The notes below the pieces were generated by a model. The model saw nothing but the letters and a program-made list of their open reading frames with translations, ran no database searches and was not told where the DNA came from. A DNA stretch of 64,000 bases from Pelagibius sp050330205 (GTDB lineage Bacteria; Pseudomonadota; Alphaproteobacteria; Kiloniellales; Kiloniellaceae), in contig JBHJOA010000021.1 of NCBI GenBank assembly GCA_050330205.1, positions 99,471-163,470 of the forward strand, written 5' to 3'. This document shows positions 34,608 through 44,252 of the stretch, in pieces; the first letter of the stretch is position 1; each line of letters begins with the position of its first letter. The translations under genes and the position numbers were made by a program.

Positions 34608-35492
34608 TCAAACCAGATCGTACGACAGGCTCCAGGCCGGCGTGGACAGCCAGCATCTCCCGGGATCGGTCGGACGCTGCCAGACGAGGCTGCGCACGAA
34701 TTCTGCAGCGGAACTTGCAAATGCGTTCTTGAGCTTTTCGGTTTCGCCGTGAGCCGCGCTGCCGGCGCGGCCTTCGGCGTGGACGAAGCTGGCGGGGCAG
34801 ATATGCGCCGCGCTGAAGCCTGAAACTTCGCGCCGGAAGAGGAAGACGGCGCCCTGTTGCGAGTATCGCGGGCCACCGGGCCGCTTCGGTAGCCCCGGCA
34901 CACCGAGAGGCAGGATCAGGCGCCCGCCCGGGGCGAGTCCCTCGATCCAGCGCTCCTGCGGGGCCGTCACGGCAAAGTTCACGTAGATGCCGTCGACCTC
35001 CTCGCGGGGCCACTGAGCGGCGTCATCGACGATGACCTCGACATTGGGAAGATCGGCCAGGGCTGATCGCGCCCTGCCGGCCAGTACCTCATCGAACTCG
35101 ATGGCGAGGACCCGCCCCTGCGGTCCGACGAGGTGAGCGAGAAGGGCGGAGTAATACCCGGTGCCCGCGCCGATATGGGCCACGCTCTGGCCCGGCTGCG
35201 GTGCTAGTGCATTCAAGAGGCGTGCGTGCAGCGAGGGGCTGCCGTTGTTGGCACCACGTGAGGAGGACAACACGAACAGCACATCCTGATATGCATAGAC
35301 CGGGTCATTCGACGGCAGCGTTGCGGTGGCCCCCGTGATATCCGCGATGGCCCAGGGGTCGGCGCCGAGAAAATCCTCCCGTCGTATGCTGCAAAGGGCG
35401 CGCTCGAGAGTCTCGTTGCCGGCAACACCGGCGCGCGCGAGGACTTGTTTCGCAAAGGCCCGTCGAACGATGGCCAGTTCCTGCTCGGTCAT
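34608..35492 (-). CDS. protein-L-isoaspartate O-methyltransferase-like protein
   Basis: SAM-dependent methyltransferase of the PCMT family, 294 aa, longer than the usual 210-220. RRAFAKQVLARAGV and LERALCSIRREDFLG open the domain; the SAM motif I is SVAHIGAGTGYYSALLAHLV, and RVLAIEFD is the acidic end of motif II. The typical G-x-G-S-G-Y loop reads GAGTGYY. About 75 residues at the C-terminus have no match to the core enzyme. Isoaspartate repair is the family role, but members with such divergence may methylate other substrates. It lies 16 bases after the MoeA-MocA fusion gene, same strand. Confidence 0.78.
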   Translation of the reverse strand: MTEQELAIVRRAFAKQVLARAGVAGNETLERALCSIRREDFLGADPWAIADITGATATLPSNDPVYAYQDVLFVLSSSRGANNGSPSLHARLLNALAPQPGQSVAHIGAGTGYYSALLAHLVGPQGRVLAIEFDEVLAGRARSALADLPNVEVIVDDAAQWPREEVDGIYVNFAVTAPQERWIEGLAPGGRLILPLGVPGLPKRPGGPRYSQQGAVFLFRREVSGFSAAHICPASFVHAEGRAGSAAHGETEKLKNAFASSAAEFVRSLVWQRPTDPGRCWLSTPAWSLSYDLV

Positions 35493-35508
35493 TGTGTCCT
35501 GGGTCCGC

Positions 35509-37169
<1,661 letters not shown>

Positions 37170-37170
<1 letters not shown>

Positions 37171-37913
37171 TACTCGGCCGCTTTCGTCGGGGCGGCCCCG
37201 GGCGTTTCCTGCTTCACCAGCGGCGGCACGCGGTGCAGCACCTGGGTAATCTCGGCGAGGATGGAGAGGGCGATCTCGGCCGGGCTGCGGGCGCCGATGG
37301 CAAGGCCGATCGGCGCGTGGATGCGCGCGATGGCGTCCTCATCGAGGCCGGCCTCGCGCAGCCGCGCCACGCGCTTCGCATGGGTGCGGCGGCTGCCGAG
37401 CGCGCCGACGTAGAAGGCGGGCGAGGCGAGGACGACGCCCAGCGCCGGGTCGTCCAGCTTGGGGTCGTGGGTCAGCACCACCACGGCGCTGCGGCGGTCC
37501 GGCGCGAGCGCGGTCATGGCCTCGTCGGGCCAGGTGTCGACAAGCCGAACGTTCGGGAAACGCTCGGTGTTGGCCCAGGCCTTGCGCGGGTCGACGACGA
37601 TCACCTCGTAGCCGGCGAGCTGCGCCATCGGCACCAGGGCCTGCGAGATGTGCACGGCGCCGACGATGAGTAGGCGCAGCGGCGGGTTGTAGACATGGAC
37701 GAAGAGGTCGGGATGGTCGGGCAGGGGGCCGCTGCGGTCGCCGGCCAGGGCTTCTTGAACCGCCGCCTGCTGCGCGGCGTCCAGCGCCAGTTCACCGAAG
37801 CCTTCGGCCTCCACCAGCAGGCGCTGGCGGCCGTCGGCGAGGTCGGTGACCAGCGCCGCCGGGCGCTTGGCCGCGCGGGCCGCCTGCAGCCGCTCGAGGA
37901 TCTCGCGTTTCAT
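37170..37913 (-). CDS. XdhC-family protein with Rossmann domain
   Basis: 247 aa. A short XdhC/CoxI N-terminal part is followed by the Rossmann-like XdhC_C domain (RLLIVGAVHISQALVPMAQL, GYEVIVVDPRKAWAN, YVGALGSRRTHAKRVARLRE, IHAPIGLAIGARSPAEIALS). Such proteins bind Mo cofactor and help insert the sulfurated form into xanthine-oxidase-family enzymes. Coupled to the MoeA-MocA gene by a one-base overlap and 7 bases after the smaller XdhC gene. Together the two XdhC genes correspond to what is often one gene, or to the coxF/coxI pair. Confidence 0.88.
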
Positions 37914-37920
37914 GACTCTT

Positions 37921-38262
37921 CTATTCCAGGCGCTCGACGAAGACCTTGACGGTGCCGCCGCAGGCCAGGCCGACGTCCCAGGCCTGCTCGTCGGAGACGC
38001 CGAACTCCAGCAGCCTGGGCGGCGCGCCGGCCATGATCTGCTGCGCCTCGTGCACCACGGCGCCCTCGATGCAGCCGCCGGAGACCGAGCCCTGCAGGCG
38101 CAGGGTGTCGTCGACGATGAGCTGGCTGCCGACCGGGCGCGGCGAGGAGCCCCAGGTCTGCACCACGGTGGCGAGGGCGACCTGGCGGCCCTCGTCGCGC
38201 CAGCGCGCCGCCTCGGCCAGCAGGTCCTCGGCTCTCGTCTCGCTCAGCTTGCCTTCTGCCAT
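37921..38262 (-). CDS. XdhC/CoxI N-terminal domain protein
   Basis: 113 aa, a single XdhC_CoxI domain: ALATVVQTWGSSPRPVGSQL, GSVSGGCIEGAVVHEAQQI and GLACGGTVKVFVERL, with the conserved Cys of GGCIEG and CGG. These are Mo-cofactor-handling motifs. Its start lies inside the last codons of coxE (19-base overlap), so the two are translationally coupled. It lacks the Rossmann half, which the next gene supplies. Confidence 0.88.
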   Translation of the reverse strand: MAEGKLSETRAEDLLAEAARWRDEGRQVALATVVQTWGSSPRPVGSQLIVDDTLRLQGSVSGGCIEGAVVHEAQQIMAGAPPRLLEFGVSDEQAWDVGLACGGTVKVFVERLE

Positions 38263-39494
38263 TGGCTCGTTCCTTCCTGCCTTCGGGTGGCGGGGCGGCT
38301 CAATACCGCCGCCAGATCGCCCAGGCTCTGCAGATTGTGCACCGTCCTGAAGTCGTCGACGTGCGGGATCAGCGCCTTCGCTCCCAGTGATTTTGGCTGG
38401 TAGCCCTCGTAGCGCAAGAGCGGGTTCAGCCAGATCAACCGGCGGCAGGACTTGTGCAGGCGCTCGACCTCGGCCTCCAGGCCGGCGGCGTTGTCGCGGT
38501 CGAGGCCGTCGGAGATCAGCAGCACCACCGCGCCCTGGCCCAGCACGCGGCGCGCCCAGGTGACGTTGAAGTCGTGCAGGCAGGCACCGATGCGGGTGCC
38601 GCCCGACCAGTCGACCACGCTGCGCGCGACCTTTTCCACGGCGACGTCGACGTCCTTGTGGCGCAGGTGGCGGGTGATGTTGGTGAGCCGGGTGCCGAAC
38701 ACGAAGGTGTGGACGCGGTCGCGGTCGTTGGTCACCGCGTGCATGAAGTGCAGCAGCATGCGCGAATAGCGGCTCATGGAGCCGGAGATGTCGCAGAGCA
38801 CCACCAGCGGCGGGTGGCGGTGCTGCGGCTTCTTCCAGCGCAGCGGGATGGTGTCGCCGCCCTGGCGAAGCGCCGCGCGCAGGCTCGCCCGCAGGTCCGC
38901 CTTGTCGCGGCCGCCGGCGCGGAAGCGCCGTGTCGGCACCTCCATGATCGGCAGCCGCATGTCGCGGATCGCCTGGCGTGCCTCGGCCAGTTCGGCCGCC
39001 GACATCTTCTCGAAGTCCATGTCCTGCAGCACCTCCTTGCTGGAGAAGGTGAGGGCGGCGTCGATCTCCTGCTTTTCCTCGGTCTCGTCCGGCTCGCGGC
39101 CGTCGCCGTCCTTGGGGCGCAGGGCGTCGCTCAGCCGGCGGCTCAGTTCGTCGGCGGCGTCGGGGCGCTGGCCGGCCAGCGGCGTGATGTCCGGCAGCAG
39201 CAGCGCCATCATGCGCTGCAGGATCTCCGGGTTGCGCCAGAACACATGGAAGGCCTGGTCGAAGACCTCCTGCTGGTCGCGGCGGTTCACGAAAACCGCG
39301 TGCAGGGTCCAGTAGAAGTCGTCGCGGCGGCCGAGGCCGACCGCCTCGACGGCCTTCAGGGCGTCCAGCACCTTGCCCGGCCCCACCGGCAGGCCGGCCG
39401 CGCGCAGGGTGCGCGCGAAGTAGAGGATGTTCTCCGCCATCCTGCCGCTGTCTGGCTCGGCGCCGCCAGGCGCCCGGGGCTTCAGATCGTCCAT
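38244..39494 (-). CDS. coxE: CoxE-like von Willebrand factor A protein
   Basis: 416 aa. The C-terminal VWA_CoxE domain has the MIDAS motif VVLCDISGSMSRYSRMLLHF with later RIGACLHDFNVTW and VLLISDGLDRDNAAG. The N-terminal half (residues 20-200) is the helical region typical of CoxE. In the characterised CO dehydrogenase system CoxE works with the CoxD AAA ATPase in maturing the Mo-Cu site. Here the coxD gene is 3 kb upstream on the same strand, separated by unrelated genes. Downstream it is coupled to xdhC. Confidence 0.9.
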   Translation of the reverse strand: MDDLKPRAPGGAEPDSGRMAENILYFARTLRAAGLPVGPGKVLDALKAVEAVGLGRRDDFYWTLHAVFVNRRDQQEVFDQAFHVFWRNPEILQRMMALLLPDITPLAGQRPDAADELSRRLSDALRPKDGDGREPDETEEKQEIDAALTFSSKEVLQDMDFEKMSAAELAEARQAIRDMRLPIMEVPTRRFRAGGRDKADLRASLRAALRQGGDTIPLRWKKPQHRHPPLVVLCDISGSMSRYSRMLLHFMHAVTNDRDRVHTFVFGTRLTNITRHLRHKDVDVAVEKVARSVVDWSGGTRIGACLHDFNVTWARRVLGQGAVVLLISDGLDRDNAAGLEAEVERLHKSCRRLIWLNPLLRYEGYQPKSLGAKALIPHVDDFRTVHNLQSLGDLAAVLSRPATRRQEGTSQWQKAS

Positions 39495-39649
39495 GGCGCG
39501 ATCCTAGCGCAGGCGGACCGCCGCCTCATCGATAAATCTGCCTCATGGATCGGATGCAGACTTCTCATTTGTCGGCGCGCCCGGAACGGCTCACATGAAG
39601 CGTCAGGAAATGATCCTCGCAACCTGCGATCTCTATGAGGAGAATTCAT

Positions 39650-39916
39650 ATGCTGACCGGGAGCTACCGGCGCCCCCACGACCTGCTGGCGCGCCATGAC
39701 CTGATGCCGGCGCCTGTCCGCAACGCCCGCCTGGCCTTCAAGATCGCCGTCGGCGCCCTGCTCGGGCTGCTGCTGGCCGTTATCGGCAGCCTGGACCCGA
39801 AAAACCAGGAGAGCGTCGACCGCCGTGCGCTGACCGGCGCGCCGGCCGAAATCGTCGCGATACCTCGAAGCCCCTGGGGCGAGGCACCGAGAGGGGAACC
39901 TCAGTTTTCGCATTAG
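39650..39916 (+). CDS. small one-helix membrane protein, paralogue of 40051-40317
   Basis: 88 aa. AGGAG sits 7-8 bases before the ATG at 39650. One transmembrane helix: FKIAVGALLGLLLAVIGSL, preceded by RRPHDLLARHDLMPAPVRNA. The next plus-strand gene has the same plan. No family is recognised. The gene is on the opposite strand to the flanking cox genes and the symporter. Confidence 0.55.
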   Translation: MLTGSYRRPHDLLARHDLMPAPVRNARLAFKIAVGALLGLLLAVIGSLDPKNQESVDRRALTGAPAEIVAIPRSPWGEAPRGEPQFSH

Positions 39917-40050
39917 CCCGGCTAATCCTGATGATGAGGAGATGTCGTTTGTCCTGTGTCGCCGGCAGGGGCACATCTATCGGCAAGAGATGGATGGAAT
40001 GCCCGTGGCCACAGCGTCAAGGGCCGGATACTCGAATAAGGAGAAGTCGC

Positions 40051-40317
40051 ATGACGACATCGAACTGCCCCTCAATGGGCTCCTTGGACAGCCTGCGACG
40101 GGATGCTCCGGTTCCCTTTGCCCGCAACGGCAACGGCCTTGCCCTTCGCATTGCCGTCGCCGCGCTTGCCGGCCTTGCCCTCGCCGTCCTGGCCAGCCTG
40201 CCGGCAGGCGACGGCACGAGCCTGACGCATGACGCGCGCATCACGGCGCCGGGCAGCGCACCGGCGCCGGCTACCGAGTTCGACGGGCGCGGTAAGTGGA
40301 GCGGCTATGCCCGCTGA
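40051..40317 (+). CDS. small one-helix membrane protein, paralogue of 39650-39916
   Basis: 88 aa. AAGGAG lies 8 bases before the ATG at 40051. The segment LRRDAPVPFARNGNGLALRI, then AVAALAGLALAVLASLP, lines up with LARHDLMPAPVRNARLAFKI, then AVGALLGLLLAVIGSLD, of the neighbour: same length, same helix position, and a similar basic/Pro-rich lead. The function is unknown. It ends 14 bases before the convergent symporter stop. Confidence 0.55.
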   Translation: MTTSNCPSMGSLDSLRRDAPVPFARNGNGLALRIAVAALAGLALAVLASLPAGDGTSLTHDARITAPGSAPAPATEFDGRGKWSGYAR

Positions 40318-40331
40318 TCCGGCAGGCGGCC

Positions 40332-41867
40332 CTATTCGGCAGGCGTCCCGGCATAGCGCCGGATCTCGCCGCTCTTCAAGCGTGACAGGTAGGAGGTCAG
40401 CTCCTTCTTGACCACGGGGAAGAGGATGTAGAGGCCGACGATATTGGCGATTGACATGGCGAAGATGGCCGAGTCGGAGAAGTCGACCACCGGCCCGAGG
40501 TTCATCGATGCCCCGATCACCACGAAGATGCAGAAGATCACCTTGAACACCAGGTCCATGGTGCGGTTCTCGCCGAACAGGTAAGTCCAGCACTTCGCCC
40601 CGTAATACGACCACGACAGCATGGTCGAGAAGGCGAAGAGGATCACCGCGACGGCCAGGACATAGGGGAACCAGGAAAACGCGCTCTCGAAGGCGACGGA
40701 GGTGAGCTCGACGCCGCTCATGCCGCCGCCGGCCGTGTAAGCGCCGGTGATCACGATGACCAGCGCGGTCATGGTGCAGATCACGATAGTGTCGACGAAA
40801 GGCTCATGCAGGGCGACCAGCCCCTCGGTCACCGGCTCTTTGGTCCTGACCGCGGAGTGGGCGATGGAGGCCGAGCCGATGCCGGCCTCGTTGGAGAAGG
40901 CGGCGCGCCGGAAGCCCTGGATCAGCGCGCCGATGGCGCCGCCGGTGACACCCTCGGCACTGAACGCGCCGCCGATGATGGCGCCGAAGGCCGCGGGCAC
41001 CTGGTCGTAATTGACGACGATGATGATCAGCGCGGCGGTGCAGTAGACGATCGCCATGAAGGGCACGACCTTCTCCGTGACCTTGGCGATCGACTGGATG
41101 CCGCCGATGATGACGACACCGACCAGGGCGGCGATAATCAGCCCGAAGAGCCAGCCCTTGTCGGCCATAAAGCTGCCCGGGCCGCCGGTCACGTTGACGA
41201 ACTGTTGGAACGACTGGTTGGCCTGGAACATGTTGCCGCCGCCGAGCGAACCGGCGATGCAGCAGACTGCGAAGAAGACGGCGAGGAACTTGCCGAGGCC
41301 GGCCATGTTCTTCTCGGCAAGACCCTTGCTCAAGTAGTACATCGGGCCGCCGGAGACGGTGCCGTCGGCATACTCGTTGCGGTATTTGACGCCCAGCGTG
41401 CACTCAGCGAACTTCAGCGACATGCCGAGGAAGCCGGCGACGATCATCCAGAAGGTCGCGCCGGGCCCGCCGATCGACACCGCAATGGCGACGCCGGCGA
41501 TGTTGCCGAGGCCGACGGTGCCCGACAGCGCCGTGGCCAGGGCCTGGAAGTGGGATACCTCGCCGGCGTCCTTGGGGTCGGCATAGTCGCCTTTGACCAG
41601 GTCGATCGCGTGGCGGAAGGCGCGCACGGAAATGAAGTTGAAGTAGATCGTCGCGAAGGCGGCGGCGGCGACCAGCCAGACCACGATGATCGGCAGAGCG
41701 ATCTCGTCGGTGAGCGGCACCGCGTAAAAGACGATGGCGACAACAATGTCGGTGATCGGCGAGATCGCCTGATTGATGCGCTCGTCGAGGCCCATCGAGG
41801 CCTCCTGCGCCCAACTGGCGGGCGCCCAGAGTACGGTCGCGAGGAAGGCCGTTACCGGTATTCGCAT
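40332..41867 (-). CDS. AGCS-family sodium:alanine/glycine symporter
   Basis: 511 aa inner-membrane carrier with about 11 helices. FQALATALSGTVGLGNIAGV and AIAVSIGGPGATFWMIVAGF carry the AGCS signature; GFRRAAFSNEAGIGSASIAH is the second conserved block. An N-terminal segment (AFLATVLWAPASWAQ) looks like a signal sequence, as in several alphaproteobacterial members. The ATG at 41867 is preceded by GAGAGG. It imports alanine or glycine with sodium in characterised members. It follows the universal stress protein gene on the same strand (115-base gap). Confidence 0.92.
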   Translation of the reverse strand: MRIPVTAFLATVLWAPASWAQEASMGLDERINQAISPITDIVVAIVFYAVPLTDEIALPIIVVWLVAAAAFATIYFNFISVRAFRHAIDLVKGDYADPKDAGEVSHFQALATALSGTVGLGNIAGVAIAVSIGGPGATFWMIVAGFLGMSLKFAECTLGVKYRNEYADGTVSGGPMYYLSKGLAEKNMAGLGKFLAVFFAVCCIAGSLGGGNMFQANQSFQQFVNVTGGPGSFMADKGWLFGLIIAALVGVVIIGGIQSIAKVTEKVVPFMAIVYCTAALIIIVVNYDQVPAAFGAIIGGAFSAEGVTGGAIGALIQGFRRAAFSNEAGIGSASIAHSAVRTKEPVTEGLVALHEPFVDTIVICTMTALVIVITGAYTAGGGMSGVELTSVAFESAFSWFPYVLAVAVILFAFSTMLSWSYYGAKCWTYLFGENRTMDLVFKVIFCIFVVIGASMNLGPVVDFSDSAIFAMSIANIVGLYILFPVVKKELTSYLSRLKSGEIRRYAGTPAE

Positions 41868-41982
41868 GGAAGCCTCTCTTTGCTTGCTTGCACCGCGCGG
41901 CGGAACGCGGCTCAACGACCGTGAGCGGAGTCCTCGGCTTGTTTGGGGAGTGCGCGGTGGCGGCGCGCGGGAACTCCGGCGA

Positions 41983-42417
41983 TCATGGAATGACCGTGAC
42001 GGGAACCGGCGATACCTGCGCCAGTGTGCTGGCCACGCTGCCGAACAGGAGGGCTTGGAGCTTCGACTGCCCGCGCCGGCCGATGAAGATCTGGCCGGCA
42101 TTGTGTTCCTTGGCGATCTGGCTCAGCACTTCAGCGGCATGGCCGTGGCGCACGAGACCCTCGGCGCTCACGCCGTCGCCTTTCAGCTTGTCGACAAGGG
42201 GCCGGATCACCTCGGTTTCGGCGCGGGCAATCTCTTCCTCGCGCCGCTTGTGGCGAACCTCGTTCTCTTGCGGTGTGTTGAAGGTGTAGGGCGACCACTC
42301 GATGATGTAGGCCACGATCAGGCGAGCGCCGGTCTCCCGGGCACGGTCGGCGGCAAACTGGGCTGCACGCGTTCCCCCCGCGCTGCCGTCGACACCGACG
42401 AGCAAAGTATCGGTCAT
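41983..42417 (-). CDS. universal stress protein (UspA family)
   Basis: 144 aa single-domain Usp. The fold is clear from TLLVGVDGSAGGTRAAQFAA at the N-terminus and the ATP-binding signature GRRGQSKLQALLFGSVASTL, then VSPVPVTVIP at the end. The G-x2-G-x9-G-S motif reads G-RR-G, then GSVAS, so ATP binding is likely. The ATG at 42417 with GGAGGCAGGG upstream is preferred to an earlier in-frame start at 42450. Role: stress or starvation survival, inferred. Confidence 0.9.
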   Translation of the reverse strand: MTDTLLVGVDGSAGGTRAAQFAADRARETGARLIVAYIIEWSPYTFNTPQENEVRHKRREEEIARAETEVIRPLVDKLKGDGVSAEGLVRHGHAAEVLSQIAKEHNAGQIFIGRRGQSKLQALLFGSVASTLAQVSPVPVTVIP

Positions 42418-42575
42418 GATCCCTGCCTCCGCCGCGGTAGAGGTCGACAACCTTCAGCCCGCGGCGCTTCTTTTCGTTTTGATTGTGATCTGGACGATTA
42501 CACGATTTGGCGGGGAATGCCAGCCCTACATGCAACCTCCGCGGTTCGCCGGAAGGGCGCCGGGCTTTCGCCCGG

Positions 42576-43505
42576 TCAGGCCATCGCCACGTGGGACAGT
42601 TCCGCCTTCACCTCGTTGAGCAGGCGCGCGGCCTCGCTGCCCTGGATCTTGGCGATGTCGTCCTGGTACTTCAGCAGCACGCCGAGGGTGTCGTCGATGG
42701 CCTGCGGATCGAGGGCGACCTTGTCGAGCTGCGTCAGGGCGTCGGCCCAGTCGAGGGTCTCGGCGATGCCGGGCGCCTTGAAGAGGTCCTCCCGGCGCAG
42801 CGCCTGCACGAAGGCGACGATCTGCCGCGACAGCGCGGCCGGCACCTGCGGCGCCTTCACCCGCAGGATTTCCAGTTCGCGCTCCGCCGTCGGGTAGGCG
42901 AGCCAGTGGTAGAAGCAGCGCCGCTTGAGGGCGTCGTGAATCTCGCGGGTGCGGTTGGAGGTGACGATGACGATCGGCGGCGCGTCGGCCTTGAGGGTGC
43001 CGAGTTCCGGGATGGTGATCTGGAAGTCCGACAGCACCTCCAGCAGGAAGGCCTCGAAGGGTTCGTCGGTGCGGTCGAGCTCGTCGATCAGCAGCACCGG
43101 CGCGCCCTGCGGGTCGGGCTTCAGCGCCTGCAGCAGCGGCCGCTCGATGAGGAAGCGGCGGTCGAAGATGTCGCCGCTGAGGCGTTCGCGGTCGTGCTCG
43201 CCGGCCGCCTCGGCGACGCGGATCTCCACCATCTGGCGCGGGTAGTTCCACTCGTAGACGGCGGAGGCGACGTCGAGGCCCTCGTAGCACTGCAGGCGCA
43301 CCAGGCGGCGCCCGAGGGTCGCGGCCAGCACCTTGGCGATCTCGGTCTTGCCGACGCCGGCCTCGCCTTCCAGGAACAGCGGGCGGCCGAGTTTGAGGGC
43401 GAGGTAGAGCACCGTCGCCAGGCTGCGCTCGCCGACGTAGTCGCCGCGCGCGAGCAGCGCCAGGGTGTCGTCAACGGAGGCGGGAAGGGGGGCCGCTGCG
43501 GCCAT
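42576..43505 (-). CDS. coxD: MoxR-type AAA+ ATPase, CoxD-like
   Basis: 309 aa. Walker A GEAGVGKTE (residues 47-55), Walker B VLLIDELDRTDEPFEAFLLE, sensor region PPIVIVTSNRTREIHDALKR, RCFYHWLAYPTAERE. CoxD-type ATPases partner with VWA proteins (CoxE) in assembling the CO dehydrogenase active site. YdbL follows upstream with a 42-base gap; the gene is thus next to the ydbH-ynbE-ydbL operon rather than next to coxM or coxE. Confidence 0.9.
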   Translation of the reverse strand: MAAAAPLPASVDDTLALLARGDYVGERSLATVLYLALKLGRPLFLEGEAGVGKTEIAKVLAATLGRRLVRLQCYEGLDVASAVYEWNYPRQMVEIRVAEAAGEHDRERLSGDIFDRRFLIERPLLQALKPDPQGAPVLLIDELDRTDEPFEAFLLEVLSDFQITIPELGTLKADAPPIVIVTSNRTREIHDALKRRCFYHWLAYPTAERELEILRVKAPQVPAALSRQIVAFVQALRREDLFKAPGIAETLDWADALTQLDKVALDPQAIDDTLGVLLKYQDDIAKIQGSEAARLLNEVKAELSHVAMA

Positions 43506-43547
43506 GGGATACGAACTCGCTGGTCGGAGAGGGATCGAGGCTTGCGC

Positions 43548-43886
43548 CTACTTTCTCCGCCATTCGTTCTCGGGAGTCAAAAACCATGTCCCGGCCGGCA
43601 GTTTTGGCAGCAGTTCGCTGGCGTAGACCAGGCCGACCTGGTCGAGCGGCACGCCCTGCTTGTCGGCCTGCTGCTGGTAGATCTCGCGGCGCTTCGCGTT
43701 GATCTCCGTGACCATCTCGGCGGTGCTGGGGTCGCGCGCCTGCGCGAAGCCGTCATAGCGCTCGCCGATCTTGCCGGAGGCGCGCAGCTCGTCGAGGGTC
43801 TGCGCCGAGGCGGTGCCGGCCAGCAGCGGCAGGGCGACCGCCGCCGCGGCCAGGAGGGAGAGAAGGGTAAACCAACGCCGTGTCAT
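43548..43886 (-). CDS. ydbL: YdbL-family periplasmic protein (DUF1318)
   Basis: 112 aa with a signal peptide (LLSLLAAAAVALPLLAGTAS, cleavage after ASA). The mature DUF1318 part: LDELRASGKIGERYDGFAQA, VTEINAKRREIYQQQADKQG and VGLVYASELLPKLPAGTWFL. In E. coli YdbL belongs with YdbH and YnbE, where the latter two form an intermembrane bridge for lipid homeostasis and YdbL modulates it. The same gene order is present here. Confidence 0.9.
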   Translation of the reverse strand: MTRRWFTLLSLLAAAAVALPLLAGTASAQTLDELRASGKIGERYDGFAQARDPSTAEMVTEINAKRREIYQQQADKQGVPLDQVGLVYASELLPKLPAGTWFLTPENEWRRK

Positions 43887-43942
43887 GAGTGCTGTCCTTT
43901 GGCTCGGGCTGCCTGTTGCGGTCGCTTGCGGAAACGTTGCGG

Positions 43943-44146
43943 CTAAAAGATGTCCGGGTTTTCCTGGATATCCTTGCTTGCTTGCTCCTCAATCTTTACA
44001 CGGACTTCGGCATCGAGCTTCACATTCAGGTTGATCGTGATCGGCTCCTTCGGGGCCGCCACTTGGACCGTCGGGGTACAGGCGGCGAGGCCGGCGGCGA
44101 GCAACGCCGCGCCGAGGGCTGTCTGACGACCGGGCATAGAGATCAC
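43943..44146 (-). CDS. ynbE: YnbE-like lipoprotein
   Basis: 67 aa. Lipobox GLAAC gives the lipidated Cys near residue 23. The mature part VQVAAPKEPITINLNVKLDA, EVRVKIEE is the conserved YnbE beta-strand region, which in E. coli forms fibrils that extend the YdbH groove to the outer membrane. The GTG at 44146 has GGGAG 8 bases upstream; an ATG at 44137 is an alternative. Between ydbH and ydbL. Confidence 0.9.
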   Translation of the reverse strand: MISMPGRQTALGAALLAAGLAACTPTVQVAAPKEPITINLNVKLDAEVRVKIEEQASKDIQENPDIF

Positions 44147-44252
44147 TTCGGTTTCTCCCCTCTTTCGGTGGCCCGCCCCCGGCGGAACCCCAGCGATACC
44201 TGATACTACGTTGCGAGACTGCAGACTATCCCCGGCGTCGACAAGCGCCGCG

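Noticed and set aside
39942..40232. Plus-strand frame of 96 codons between the two small one-helix genes
   Set aside because: It overlaps the better-supported gene at 40051 in another frame, becomes Arg/Pro/Cys-rich there, and has no helix or family pattern.
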